Assembly (NCBI GenBank): GCA_930367215.1
Contig: OV884057.1
Span: 108,029,284-108,093,283 of the forward strand
Direction of reading: 5' to 3'
Source of the DNA: Pollenia angustigena
Taxonomy: Eukaryota > Arthropoda > Insecta > Diptera > Polleniidae
Length of the DNA: 64,000 nt
Shown: in pieces, positions 1 through 11,260 of the stretch
Numbering within the stretch: position 1 is the stretch's first letter
How the letters are laid out: the number at the start of each line of letters is the position of its first letter
Notes under the pieces: generated by a model
What the model was told of the DNA's origin: nothing
Database searches by the model: none
Seen by the model: only the letters and a program-made list of their open reading frames with translations
Made by a program: the position numbers and the translations under genes

Positions 1-817
1 ATGCTGTCATTTTTCATTTTGATTTTAATTTTAAATCGTGTTTTGTATAATGCAATAATTTGAAAATGTGTGCTAACAAAATATTATTTGCCAGAAGTTT
101 TGCTTTTTTTAATATTTCAAAAAAGTGCAAATGAAGCAGACCCATTACTCATGGAATCTTTTTTGATAAGGTTTCATTGTATTTACGAGCGAAAGTTTTT
201 AACCATTACATATGTATGAAATATTTCTTTAAAGAACTCAATTGAAAAAGCGCATTCTTATTCGTAAAAGATTCCTTGCACGGGAGAAACTGTTAAACAA
301 GCTGATTCCTACTTCTACAACACAGCGATAGACGCTTATGTTAGTCGTTTAAGGTGTTTGTAAAGATTATCCCACTAGTTTTTCAGAAAGCATGTCAGGA
401 ATCGTATTCTATAGAGTGATTATTTTACAACTTATGAAATGCTATCTAAATAAGAGCATCAAGCGTCTTTTTCATGACAAAACTATGTTCGTACAATAAA
501 TAAGAAGCAAACTTTTAGATCGCTTATTCAACACCACCCGGTTAGAAAATCTTATTTGAAAGATCCTAAAGTCGGTTTGTAATTTTTATATGACTCATAC
601 AGAGAGTCGCAAAAGATTCATTCGATGATGGTTTGCCGAAAGATAAACAAGGTGTAACATTGTTGTTTTTTTACTCTTGAATAACCATTAAATGATTGTT
701 TTAGGATATTCCAAGATTAAAGGACGAGCGTTTTAGAAAATGTACATATAAAAAAGTAATAAATAAAAAAAAAATATAGAAACTGGGAATTATTTCCTTC
801 CGAAGGTAACTTTATAT

Positions 818-967
818 TATATTCAACATTTTTCGAATTTATTCTATGAGCTAAATTTCAGTTATGTATTTTATAAAGCTTTTTTGTAATAGTTCTATTC
901 CTACAATTTTATAAAATACATAACTGAAATTTAGCTCATAGAATAAATTCGAAAAATGTTGAATATA
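818..967. repeat. 60-bp-arm perfect palindrome (foldback)
   Basis: Arms 818-877 and 908-967 are exact reverse complements separated by a 30-bp loop. A single, unpaired copy of the left arm plus loop recurs at about 56232-56318, so the palindrome is probably a foldback form of a dispersed element. The Harbinger element begins directly after the right arm. Confidence 0.85.
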
Positions 968-968
968 A

Positions 969-1699
969 GGGCACTGCTACACGTTCAATAAATATCGTGA
1001 TATTTGGATCGCGATCCATTTTAAAATATTGATGGATCACGAGCGTATGCTACATGTTCAATATTTATCGCGTCAGTACTTATGTTATTTTTATGTATTT
1101 TGTTTATTTTAATAATTTTTGCAGTGCAGTCGCTCTTTTTATTTTGTCGGAATAAGCTTTAGCCGACGAGTCCCACAATTCCGGCAATGCCTCCAAACTA
1201 AAAATGAAATCTTTTAAAATAATTTTTTCACTGGTTAATTCCGATTCCACCGGCAGAACCCACTCGATTTCACTGTCTTCTGCCATTACCCTTTATTTCA
1301 ATAAACTTTTCACAAATTTTGTCAATTGTTTTACTTTTTATTTGTTTAATTTTTTCCACTGCGTATTTTATTTCCTTTATTTTGACACTTTTTACTGACG
1401 TATCATGTCAATTATTTTACTTTTTATTTGTTTAATTTTTTCCACTGCGTATTTTATTTCTTTTATTTTGACACTTTTTACTGACGTATTAATTTTTATA
1501 ATTATTATTTTATATCATGAAAATGCTACACGTTCAATATTTATCACGCGATCCACGCTCGCGATCTGGATTTCTGGATTTCATATTTTAGGCCATTCTG
1601 CGATATGGATCGCGATCCATCAATATTGCATGCTACACGTTCAATAAATATCGTGATACTAGAAATATCACGATATTTATTGAACGTGTAGCAGTGCCC
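969..1699. mobile_element. PIF/Harbinger-type nonautonomous element
   Basis: The element starts GGGCACTGCTACACG and ends with its reverse complement; the terminal inverted repeat runs about 36 bp. It is flanked by TAA on both sides (966-968 and 1700-1702), the TWA target duplication typical of PIF/Harbinger. Subterminal copies of the TIR and palindromic ATCGCGATCC motifs occur at both ends. Inside is an 86-bp-period direct repeat (1321-1402 and 1407-1488) and a short reading frame on the - strand. No transposase is present, so it must move in trans if at all. Confidence 0.85.
1104..1286 (-). CDS. MADF-like protein fragment inside the Harbinger element
   Basis: This 60-codon frame starts with ATG at 1286 and ends at TAA. 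After an acidic N-terminus it has the first half of a MADF (Myb/SANT-like) DNA-binding domain: LPELWDSSAKAYSDK fits the family pattern P-x-LWD-x-S-x-x-Y. Autonomous Harbingers encode such a DNA-binding partner next to the transposase. The domain is cut off after about 35 residues, so this is a remnant, or a very small peptide if expressed. Confidence 0.55.
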   Translation of the reverse strand: MAEDSEIEWVLPVESELTSEKIILKDFIFSLEALPELWDSSAKAYSDKIKRATALQKLLK

Positions 1700-1777
1700 T
1701 AAAAAAAAAATATTTAATGTTTTTGTTATAAAATGTATAATAAATACAATCGTCCTCCAAACAGCCTATGCTAGCTG

Positions 1778-1905
1778 GGATGCGTTTGTGCCGATATTTG
1801 TAACACCTCCAAATATTGGATTTATTATACCGATCGACACAGAATCACTTTCTGAGTCGATGTAAGGATGTTCGGCCAGCTAGCAGTACTAAACTTCCTT
1901 CATCT
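1778..1905. repeat. Dispersed repeat fragment with 'cactttctgagtcga' motif
   Basis: The segment from gcgtttgtgccgatatt through cactttctgagtcgatg to ggccagctagc matches the repeat at 61531-61816. Noncoding. Similar motifs are, from memory, widespread in calyptrate fly genomes. Confidence 0.6.
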
Positions 1906-2541
1906 TTTTACGTTAGGAACACGGAACATAGTACATTCTTATGAATAATTTTTTTTTGCGTGCGTGTGTGTGCTGTATTTTTAATTTACAATTTATAAAA
2001 AAAAAAAATCTTAAAACTTAATTTGAATTTAAATAAATATTAATAAATATATAAATAATAAGTAAAGGCATATCATTTTGACATATAGTTAGTTATCAGC
2101 AAGTATGGGCACCACTACATTGAAAGCTTTGCATGTGTGGCATTGTATTGGTTTGTTTACGTTTGCATTTGTTGGTTTTATGCTCTTTTGCTCTTTGTTT
2201 TTGTGTATGTATACACATCGTTCGCTCTTTTTGCATTTGCCCATAGCTGGTTATCAGCTGTTGATTACGTAGCAAGCCAAGGTCACCTTGTATGAATTCG
2301 CCGTGGGTCCTATCAAAGTAACCTACATCTAGAGATGTTCCCCTACTTTTGGCAAAAAAAAATTACTTTTACCAAAAAATGACAAACTTAAAACTATTTT
2401 ACATAAAATGAACTTATAAAATTTTTTAATAAGTTTTTTATTTGAAAATATTCAAAATAGCGGTTTAAATTTTGTATTTTCATTGCCTATCGATACATCT
2501 TTTACGTTTAAATGTCTAATCACAATTTCCTTTTCTTTTAG

Positions 2542-2800
2542 AATTCTCAAAACACCAACGGAGGAAATTTGGCCAGGCGTCACATCCCTTCCTGATTACA
2601 AAAATACATTTCCGTGTTGGTCAGCAAACCAACTACCCAATCAATTGAAAAATCTTACTAGCGAAGGGCTCGATTTAATTCAAAAAATGCTCATATACGA
2701 CCCAGTTCATCGCATTTCCGCGAAAGACGTATTAGAACACCCATATTTTGATGGGTTTGACAACAACCTAATAACGCAGCGCTGTAATATTGAAAACTGA
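2542..2800 (+). CDS. Cdk1: Cdk1 (cdc2), last coding exon
   Basis: This is the C-terminal end of the mitotic cyclin-dependent kinase 1, the catalytic subunit of the cyclin A/B-Cdk1 complex that drives G2/M. The exon starts after the acceptor ttttcttttag (AG at 2540-2541) with one base completing a split codon (phase 2). It then encodes ILKTPTEEIWPGVTSLPDY, followed by the CMGC-kinase C-lobe motifs LIQKMLIYDP and HRISAKDVLEHPYF, and stops at TGA 2798-2800. The match to fly Cdk1 is near-identical up to HPYF; the last 15 or so residues differ, as is usual for the tail. No upstream Cdk1 exon is visible in bases 1-2541, so the preceding intron exceeds 2.5 kb and most of the gene lies to the left of the window. 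The ATG at 2483 is intronic and not a start. Confidence 0.95.
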
Positions 2801-3219
2801 TAAAAAAAGAAAGTATAATAAATTATTAAATATTAAAAAGTAAATTTCTATTTGCTTTTTTATGTATAGAAGTGTAATATTAAAATCGGGACATTTTATC
2901 TAAAGGACTTAAATTATATGCACTCAATTTTAATATGTAATCCATTATAAATTTTAGCAGAAAACAACTAATTTAAAATAAATTTATATAATACTTACTA
3001 AGCAGAATTTGGTTTTCTTTGTATGTACTTTTTTACTACCCTGCAGGAAATGTCACTAGTGAATCTGTACTGATTGACTAGGTAGTTCTTTTGGGAACAT
3101 ATGTAGACATTGGAACCAGCAAATCAATAGTACATTTTAGTAAATCTAATCCACACTTTTGGAACGAATACGAATTCATTACAATCTCATTTTATTATTG
3201 CTTTAGCTTTTATAAGAAA
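2801..3219. other. Cdk1 downstream intergenic DNA
   Basis: Apart from the polyadenylation signal, only AT-rich unique-looking sequence is visible. No reading frame or repeat was recognised. Confidence 0.5.
2817..2822 (+). terminator. Cdk1 polyadenylation signal AATAAA
   Basis: A canonical AATAAA lies 17 bp after the Cdk1 stop codon. A second A-rich candidate (aaaataaat) lies near 2976, so the 3' UTR may be very short or about 200 bp. Confidence 0.6.
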
Positions 3220-4380
3220 CTAGCTGACCCGGTCTACGTTGCTGGCCCTAAGTAAACATTAGTTTTGTATTACCACACGATTTAAATTGAGCATTTAACG
3301 AAATTTACGGCCTTTAAAATAAAAATCCATGGAATACCTATCATAAATTTTTTTTAAAAAATAACTTGCATATGGTGTGGATATGGGCTCAATCAAAAAA
3401 GAATAAGTTGGACCATGGCGATAATTTTAAAGAAAAAATCGTCCAAATCGGTCAAGCCGTTCTCAAATCATGCTCTTAATAGAAAAAGTGGGCGTAAAAG
3501 TAGGCGTGGTAATTTTTTCTTTCGATGAAAACGTAAAATAAATTAATACGAACAGTTAAAAGAAAAATTAGTCAAATCGATGGAGCAGTTTTTTGATTTT
3601 AGGTAAATCGAAAAAAGTGGGCGTAGAAGTGGGCGGGGCAAAATTTTCTTTCCGTAAAAACCTAAGTTAAACCATTGCGATCATTTTGAAGAAAAAATCG
3701 GTCAAGTCGTTCTCCAGTTATGCGCTTAATAGAAAAAGTGGGCGTAAAAGTAGGCGTGGTAAATTTTTCTATCGATAAAAATTTAAAATGGATTAATACG
3801 AACATTTGAAAGATAAATTAGTCAAATCAAAATCGTCCAAATCGGTCAAGTCGTTATCCAGTTATGCGCTTAATAGAAAAAGTGGGCGTAAAAGTAGGCG
3901 TGGTAAAATTTTCTATCGATGAAAACTTAAAATGGATTAATACGAACATTTGAAAGATAAATTAGTCAAATCGATGGAGCAGTTTTTGATTTTAGGTAAA
4001 TCGAAAAAAGTGGGCGTAAAAGTGGGCGGGGCAAAATTTTCTTTCCGTAAAACCCTAAGGTGGACCATGGCGATCATTTTAAAGAAAAAATCGTCCAAAT
4101 CGGTCAATCCGTTCTCAATTTATGCGCTTAATAGAAAAAGTGGGCGTAAAAGTAGGCGTGGTAAATTTTTCTATCGATGAAAACTTAAAATGGATTAATA
4201 CGAAGATTTGAAAGAAAAATTAGTCAACTCGAAGTGGGCGTAAAAGTGGGCGGGGCAAAAGTATCCTATGTCCGTCTCCTGGCTCTAAGCTACCTCCCTA
4301 CCAATTTTCAGCCAAATCTGTTCTGCCGTTCTTGAGTTATAAGTGGTGTAACTTACACGACTTTCTTTTATATATATAGA
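3220..4380 (+). repeat. Dispersed noncoding element built of tandem cassettes
   Basis: It starts ctagctgacccgg and ends ttttatatatataga, a beginning and end I associate with a widespread insect repeat whose class I cannot assign. The interior is a run of diverged tandem cassettes. Each pairs a phrase 'agtgggcgtaaaagtaggcg' (near 3488, 3738, 3890, 4138) with a partner phrase 'agtgggcggggcaaaa' (near 3628, 4020, 4243), separated by 'gtccaaatcggtcaag'-type text. Full cassettes are roughly 260-330 bp; one is truncated at about 3825. No protein is encoded. Confidence 0.65.
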
Positions 4381-4695
4381 TTTACTTCTCAGTTATAATG
4401 TATATTATTTTTTTCGTATTAAAGGCAAAGATAGTGGAATAGGTAGTGTAGTGTAGACACTGCGTTGACGATGTCACTAAAAAAGTTAACAAAACTGGTG
4501 GCTTGGAGACACTTGCACCCAGGCTTTTGTTAAGGGTATGAAGTAAGGGCTGCACAAGCACATTCATATTACCACATACAATAAGATATTCGCTGAATTG
4601 TGCCTGACAACGTTTAAAAAAAAGATAAAAACAAATTGCAGACAACATGACAATAAACACAAATTTAAAAGCCAGAGAACGTTTTACTCTAACTC
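4381..4695. other. Intergenic, nothing recognised
   Basis: AT-rich sequence with a spurious 92-codon - strand frame of low-complexity composition. No supported feature. Confidence 0.4.
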
Positions 4696-4925
4696 TAAAG
4701 GCTCAGTTAGTAATAGTAACAGTAACCTTACCGTAAAAAAGTAAGACCAATCTATTTCTTACAGATTTTTTTTTTTTTTCTTCATTATTTATTTATTGAA
4801 TCTTTAATATTAAATATGAACTAACAATAATTAATCAAATCTTAACCTAATACGTTATTTTTTTGTCCTGCCAGTGCCAGACAAAAATTTTCTTCATCGC
4901 GGGTTCTGTTCACTTTTATAGGTGT

Positions 4926-5753
4926 TTATCGCTCATCTAATTGGATAAGTGCTGCAGTGTCTCTTCTTCTTAAGCGAGTGTGGCCGCTATCATTTAAAAT
5001 ATTTCGTGCTAGTGGGTTCGGGTGCAATTCGAGCCTTTTTAAGTATTTTACTGCATATTTCGTAATCATAGTTTTAACTAATGGAACATTAAGATCCTTG
5101 TGAATATTTGAGTTTTTAACATACCAAGGGGCAGCTGTGATTATTCGAAGTAGTTTATTTTGGCGCCTTTGAATTTTTTCGATATTAGCGGCCGAGGCAG
5201 TGCCCCATAACTGAATACCATAGCACCAGATTGGCTTTAAGATAGAGTTGTAAAGAAGAAGTTTGCAGTCGAGACTAAGGACAGAGTTTCTTCCAATAAG
5301 CCAATGAATTTGGATGGCTTTTAGTTTCATTTGAGTTAATTTTGCCTCTATATGGCGTTTTCACGTTAAACGGCGATCTAGATGAATACCGAGGTATTTT
5401 ACATGCGAATTTTGAGGTATTATTTGATTATTGATTTTAATAGGGGGGCATGATTCCCGACGCAAGGTGAATGTTATATGTACGCATTTTTGCTCATTGA
5501 CCTCTATCCTCCATTGCTTTAACCATAGTTCGAGTTGAAATATACGATCCTGTATATATCGAGATGCTTCTTGACGGTTTTCGTGCACGCTTAAAAAAGC
5601 TGTATCATCAGCAAATGTTGAAGTTTGTGTGTAGTTGTTTGTTGGCATATCCGAGGTATATATTAAGTATAAAAGTGGGCCCAGGATGCTTCCCTGAGGG
5701 ACTCCAGCGTCAATTTGCTGAGGAGAGCTTAAATAACACAGTACAACAGCCAA
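4926..5753 (-). pseudogene. Jockey ORF2, C-terminal half of reverse transcriptase
   Basis: This resumes the reverse transcriptase after the composite insertion: SSPQQIDAGVPQGSILGPLL, the catalytic box FADDTAFLS, and the thumb VKYLGIHLDRRLT. A Trp codon has become TGA (about 5361); the frame then continues with KRHIEAKLTQMKLK and HWLIGRNSVLSL, LLYNSILKPIWCYGIQLWGT, and ends near 4926. This is the usual Jockey order, so the two halves belong to one copy. Confidence 0.88.
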
Positions 5754-6803
5754 TCTGGGGGGTGAGAAATATAATATATAATAAGTATAGTAAAATCCTC
5801 AAAGGGTTTGGCGTTCGTATGTGTCAGTTTTTTTTATAACATTTTAAATTTTTTCCTTATCTTGATGTTTTTTTGTTTAACATAACTCGAGAACCACTTG
5901 TCTGATTTTGCTAAAACAAACTCAAAAAAATTTAGAATTACAATTTCTTTAATCCGTTCATATAACGTTTTTCTTTATAATCAACAGTTTTGCCGGTAAA
6001 AATAAATTTGTGGAGAATTATAATTGATAAGTGCAAAAAAATGTTCAAGCCTGGATGTATGCAGCAGATTTTATCACAAACCTGCACTGCAATTTTTGTG
6101 ACTTTTTTTAAGCGATCGGTGAAAATCGTCGGACTTTTGTTTGTTATTTGAAAGAATACACCCACATTCAGTGATGCCAACAGTAGGGGAGTTTTTTGAG
6201 TTTGTTTTAGCAAAATCGGACAAGTGGTTCTCGAGTTATGTTAAACAAAAAAACATCAAGATAAGGAAAAAATTTAAAATGTCATAAAAAAAAACTGACA
6301 CATACGAACGCCAAACCCTTTGAGGGTTTTACTATACTGACCTAGTACCCAATAAAAAATTTAGCTTCCAACGAAGCAGGTTTGTAAGGGAGAAACATAA
6401 AAGTTGCGCTTACCATTGCGCATACGGAAGACATGAATTTTATATGGCGAGTTCCCACTTTGAAGCAATACATTTTTGACACATAAAGCGCATTATTCAG
6501 CGCACATTTATATGTAACGATCAGCTTTACACACTGAATGTTTGGATACAGTTATTTTTTAGTTTTCTCCCTTACAAACCTGCTTCGTGGTAAGGGAATG
6601 CCGTAGCACTTGAAATGTTATTTTTTTTTTTAATAAAAGTTGTTGAGAGTTCTTTCACTTACTTTACTGCATTTCTGTATGTCTTATTGCGTAGCGCATA
6701 TTTGTGCGCTTATTTGTTTAAATGTACCTTTAGTGCTTCGCAAAATGATAAAAATTTTTATTGGGTACCATCACCCTGACTTGGAATTTCTCACCCCCCA
6801 GAC
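5751..6803. repeat. Composite foldback elements between the two reverse-transcriptase halves
   Basis: An outer inverted pair CTGGGGGGTGAGAAAT (about 5751 and 6803) encloses two foldbacks. The first, 5784-6338, has arms of about 147 bp (5' arm to 5932, 3' arm from 6192). The second, 6346-6767, is bounded by TACCCAATAAAAA and has an internal inverted pair GAAGCAGGTTTGTAAGGGAG (6374 and 6563). None encodes a protein. About 46 bp (6804-6849) between this composite and MITE 6850-8843 is unexplained. Confidence 0.7.
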
Positions 6804-6849
6804 AATAATCCCAAAAATGTTCCATAGTGTAATCACCTTCTTTAATAAT

Positions 6850-8843
6850 CACCCCTATCGCAAACAATTACTCCCATGAAAATATTCCCATATTTTTTTA
6901 TTTCGTATTGTGAATGATTCCCATAACAAGATTTTTGGGAATGAATTCCCAAACTTAAAAATTTTGGCATCGCCAATGTTTACTCCCGCGAAATTTTTTA
7001 ATAAATAAATTCCCAACAAGTGTTGATGTGAACGAGAAGGGAACATGTAAATTTTAATTTGTATTCTTAAGTAGGGTTAAATTAAATTACTTTTTCCTCT
7101 TATTGAAGGAGTTTACATAAAGAAAATTAAGATAAACACTATTCATTACTTAGTTTTAGTGTCCGACCGAACGTTCGGGTTCGGCAAAAAATGATGTTCG
7201 GTGTTCGGCGAAATTTTTACCGAACACCGAACTTTTCTATGAAATCACAAATTATTATAACTTCAAATTATAATTTGGCATCATTGTTTATGAAAATAAT
7301 GCGAAAACAATACAACTATTTTTCTCTATGATTATTAGTACGAAAAAATACAGCGATGACTAAATAAAATGCTTAAGTGTATAAAAATGTCTTTATGTAT
7401 AATTTTTAGAAGACGGTAAAAAATACAACAAAAAAAAAACGGTTAAATTTTATTTGGTCAAAAAATATTCAATTTATATTTTGCGAATGGTAAGATAATC
7501 TAGTTTTGGGTGAACCACAAACCAAACTTTATAGTATACATTGTCATCCAATCCATTTTGGATTTTTTTGAAAAAAATTGAGCTAGCGCTAAATGCAAAT
7601 GTTGCGCCAAACAAATGTCAATATTAAACGCCAATTAGAGAAAATACAACCCAACGAATTAAAAAAATACAATGTAGAGGTTTGAGTGCTAATATGTATA
7701 CTAGGGCTATAACCAAATTATTGGCATAGTACGACGGAGTGGCCAAGAATGTTTTAGTAATGAAAACACCTCCCGTCGTTTTGCGAAAAAACCTCACACA
7801 GGGAACCAAATTTCAAAACTTTCTAAGAAATTTTGAACCGCGATGAATTGTAACATTAAGCAGGGGATAAATTTCAAAATAGCATTTAAGTGATACGTAT
7901 AGGAATATATATAGATATAAATATCAGGTGTATATGTTTTAAAATTTCCGTGAGATTAAATGGTTGTTTTCAAACTTCAACCCGATCCCTGCGTGAACTT
8001 TTTTAACAATCCGAAGAAATTATCATCATATATATTATTTCTAAAGCACTTTTTTTTGTCGGTTGCAAATATCGCTCATACCACCGCATCAAATTTAATG
8101 AATGATATCTCATTTTAAAGCTTATTTCTAACACTAATGACGAAAAATAATTAGAAATTGAAAAATTAATATGTTCATTGATAAAAATTACGGTGCGAAA
8201 TATTCGCACGGGTCATCTAGTATTTTTTATTAATAAATTTTAATGTTATACACGACTAAACTATGCCGTTTTTGATTTTCGCAATAAGTGTGAAAAAGTT
8301 ATAGCCCTAATGTATACTGCATTAAAATTGAACTTTATTTTTTATTTTTTGTCTTAAAAAAAGCAATTACTAATTATTTTTTAACTATAAAATAGTTTTG
8401 ACTACTATAAAGTGCAATTTATCTTTTCATGTTGCATCCTTTCAAAAGTGTAAATGTAATAATTTCCCGAAATTTTATTTTGTTTTAAACAAATACATCA
8501 AAAAAAGTACAATTGCTCAGATTTATTAACAAAAAGTTCGGGTTCGGGTTCGGCCGAACTTGTCAAAATTTACCGAAGTTCGGGTTCGGTCTCAAAAAGT
8601 GCGTTCGGTCGGACACTACTTATTTTATCATATTTTTATTAGTATTTTATTTTGTATATTTTTCTTTTACAATACAGGCACTGACAAGTTACTCACAATA
8701 AAGACTTTTGTTTACAAAGCACTGAATAATAATTCACAATAGGAATTTTTACTCCCAAAATATTTGCGATACCGATTTGTTGGGGATGGGAATTTAGGTT
8801 TGATCCCATGTATCATATTCCCATAACATTCGCGATAGGGGTG
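6850..8843. mobile_element. MITE of the CACCCCTATCG family, copy 1
   Basis: It has inverted ends CACCCCTATCGC, with further internal similarity around TCCCAT, and AAT on both sides (6847-6849, 8844-8846). It interrupts the Jockey reverse transcriptase on its right side and is itself interrupted by the hAT-type element at 7157-8618. Other copies are at 37900-38039 and 50220-50896. Superfamily not assigned. Confidence 0.7.
7157..8618. mobile_element. hAT-type nonautonomous element with GGTTCGG-repeat ends
   Basis: Inverted ends TAGTGTCCGACCGAACG and reiterated GTTCGG motifs lie near both termini (7157-7230 and 8535-8618). The 8-bp flanks CTTAGTTT (7149-7156) and CTTATTTT (8619-8626) differ at one position, consistent with an aged hAT target duplication. 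No transposase frame exists. It sits inside the CACCCC MITE. Confidence 0.75.
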
Positions 8844-8846
8844 AAT

Positions 8847-9818
8847 AAATTTTCGACCCACTAAGTAGCTTTCTAACAGCTTGTGAGTGTTTACTGGTAA
8901 GTTGAGCTTCAATTTATGTAATAAGCCTTCATGCCAGACTTTATCAAAAGCTTGAGAAACATCGATGAAGAGATATTTTTTTTTTCTTCAAAGGCTTTTC
9001 TTATTGCGTTTACTATACGATGAGTTTGCTCAATTGTGCTGCGTTCTCTTCTAAAGCCGAATTGGTGGTTAGGAATACATCTGTTTTCATTTAAAATTGG
9101 GGTTAATTTTGACGCTAACAGCTTCTCAAACAGCTTTGATATATTAGAAAGTAAGCTTATAGGCCTATATGACTCAACTTTTGTGTGATCCTTTCCAGGT
9201 TTAGGTATCATGGTGACTAAGGAGACCTTCCACTTTTGAGGAACGTATTCAAGGCGTAAAATAGCATTAAAAATTAAAAGAATAATTTTCTTTGCTATGC
9301 TGGGTAGCTCCAAAAGCATTTTGTTGCTGATCTTATCAAAACCAGGAGCCTTCTTGGGGTTTAAATCACAAATAGCCTTTTCGATTTCTCTTATCTCAAA
9401 TCTTAGCAGCAACAGGTGGTAACTCGACCGCAATATCGTGAGATATATTTGGGGTAAATACGTTTTTTAAATGATTGAGAAACAGATTTCCTTTTTCAAC
9501 ATCATTTCTTGCCCAACTTCCATTCAAGTTTCTTAATGGTGGTTTAGAGACAACTGGCCTTTTGAGATTTCTAGCTGCACGCCATAATGAGTAGTTTGAT
9601 TGTGGGGTTGCATCAAGTTCCTCAAGATATTTTTCCAGAGAAGCCGTTTTCTTAGTCTGCAGTAACTTTCTTAGTCTTTTTGTACAATCTTTAAGTAAGT
9701 TCTTAAGTTGAGGGGATCTGTGCAATTGCCACTCTCTTCGAGCCCTCCTTTTTTCAGACAAAAGATGCTCGACATCTGTGGAATATATTTTAATAGTGTT
9801 TTGTTTTTTTGGGGGCAA
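8847..9818 (-). pseudogene. Jockey ORF2, linker and N-terminal half of reverse transcriptase
   Basis: A basic linker (LSEKRRARREWQ...SNYSLWRAARNLKRP) leads to the reverse transcriptase fingers: AICDLNPKKAPGFDKISNKML, VTMIPKPGKDHT, ESYRPISLLSNISKLFEKL, PNHQFGFRRERSTIEQTHR. Frameshifts occur near 9405 and in the T run near 8985. After the latter, LFIDVSQAFDKVWHEGLLHK continues in a third frame to SYLVGRKF, where MITE 6850-8843 cuts the gene. Confidence 0.88.
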
Positions 9819-10611
9819 TATTAGAATGTTGAACAGCTAGTTTCAGAAAACTGTCAAAATTGTCAATAGAGCGATCTACATAATCCGGTGTACTGAGCGC
9901 AATATTTTCTGTGCAATGGGTACTGAGATATTTTTTATATTTTAACCAATTAATTTGCGTAGCTGTCGTCGGAGGTACAATTCTATTGGGGTTCATTATA
10001 GTAACAATTGTAGGTGTGTGGTCGGAAGATAAATCTAGGGAGGCTTCAACATGAATCGTTTCTATGGGAATGTTTTTAACCACGCCGAAATCGATGACAT
10101 CTGGAATTTTTTGATGATCAGTGGGCCAATATGTTGGTTGTCCGCTCGCTACCACATTTAAATCCATTTTAGAAATTGTGTTAAATAAATTTTTAGCGTT
10201 ATAATCGCCAGCGGCTAGGAAACACGGTCCTAATGATTTAAAATATTTATAATATTGGTCCTCCGATATTGAAAATCTAGGCGGGGAGTATAACGATGAA
10301 ATTACTAGGTTTCTATTTAATTCCTCAACGCAAATGTTCGTTGCTTGGAGATAATCTTCACGATGATCACACATTAGGTAGTGTTTGACTCGGGTTTTTA
10401 TTAAAATGGCAGAACCTCCACAAGCTCTATCTCGAGGGTCCTTGGTATCATATAGTATATAACCATTTATATTAAACGTATTTATTGGTGTCAAATGAGT
10501 TTCAGAAATCATCATGACATCAATTTGTTTATTTTTAAGAAAGTTATCTAATTAATTTTTATGTTGGCGGATGCCGTTTGCGTTCCAAAAACGAATTTTT
10601 AAACAGTTCAT
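9790..10611 (-). pseudogene. Jockey ORF2, apurinic endonuclease domain
   Basis: This domain nicks target DNA to prime reverse transcription. ORF2 starts MNCLKIRFWNANGIRQHKN at 10611 and meets an in-frame TAA at 10552-10554 where the family has Glu. Past the stop come the endonuclease motifs MISETHL (metal-binding Glu), GGSAILIK, GDYNAKN (Asp/Asn) and SSDHTP (catalytic Asp-His). A frameshift in a C/A homopolymer near 9812 moves the following linker (PPKKQNTIKIYS) to another frame. Confidence 0.88.
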
Positions 10612-11217
10612 GGTTTGTTAAGTACAGCTTGCAATAACATCGATTGCATTTTAAGCATTTCCTGCATCATATTACCCATTGTGTTAGTAAAATTATTTGC
10701 CGTTTGCACTAATGTTTCCATGATTTTTTCTAAACGACTTAAATTAGAAACTGGAGTTTCATCATTACTTGGCGAGACACCTTGCATTGGCTCATGGTTT
10801 GATTTTAGGACGTTAGCGTAAGAGGTTCTGTTATTACAAGGCTGGGGGGCTTGAATTGCATTTGTGTTTACCTGATTTGTTACCTGCATTTGAGGGGGAT
10901 TAGTTTTCGGTCCGACCGACTGCTTGACGATAGTATGTACAGGGCATCCTCTATAATTGGCAGTGTGATTACCGCCACAGTTGCTACATTTTTTTACGTT
11001 GGGGTCGGTTTTAGACTTGTCGCAAAGAACTGTTCCATGTAATTTACCACATACTACGCAAACAGGGGTTAAGTAGCAGTATGCCTTAGTATGGCCAAAT
11101 TCCTGGCAGTTTAGACATTGACCATTTCTTTTGTGCGGCTCCTCAACAGTTACCCTTCTGTACAGAATATATTTTAAATTATAAATTGGATGCGTTTCAT
11201 TTTTTTTTTGAGCTTAA
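10608..11217 (-). pseudogene. Jockey ORF1, C-terminal zinc-knuckle part
   Basis: This part continues ORF1 after the Transib insertion: VKLKKKNETHPIYNLKY, then three Cys/His zinc knuckles (CLNCQEFGHTKAYC, CVVCGKLHGTVLC, CSNCGGNHTANYRGC; about 11110-10945). A Gln/Asn-rich linker and a C-terminal helix MLKMQSMLLQAVLNKP follow. Zinc knuckles bind the element's RNA. This part of the frame is open. Its TGA stop (10608-10610) overlaps the ATG of ORF2 (10609-10611) as ATGA, a layout compatible with termination-reinitiation. Confidence 0.85.
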
Positions 11218-11222
11218 CGTCG

Positions 11223-11260
11223 CACAGTGGCGCCATTTGAGTTTTTTCGTTGCAAAAATC
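11223..11260. promoter_or_regulatory. Transib A left terminus, RSS-like
   Basis: Reading inward: CACAGTG (identical to the RAG signal heptamer), 22 bp, then GCAAAAATC, which matches 7 of 9 positions of the RSS nonamer consensus ACAAAAACC. Presumed transposase-binding and cleavage site. Confidence 0.75.

Larger units (their letters stand above)
140..1777. repeat. Dispersed repeat, copy 1 (interrupted)
   Basis: Bases from about 140-230 to 760, and again about 1700-1777, align over several hundred bases with 24353-25063. Shared landmarks are gcacgggagaaactgt, aaagcatg, tccaagatt and the end segment aacagcctatgctagctggg. In this copy the body is interrupted by the palindrome at 818-967 and the Harbinger element at 969-1699. 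The complete copy has short inverted ends (CAGCTAGCA). The left end here is unclear because the similarity fades. Confidence 0.6.

Noticed and set aside
1..2541. Further Cdk1 exons upstream of 2542
   Set aside because: Expected sequence preceding ILKTPT (such as DQLFRMF) was not found in any frame; only repeats and transposon DNA are there.
6804..6849. 46 bp left of the CACCCC MITE as Jockey coding sequence
   Set aside because: Its translation does not resemble the expected reverse-transcriptase segment between GRKF and SSPQQ; origin left open.
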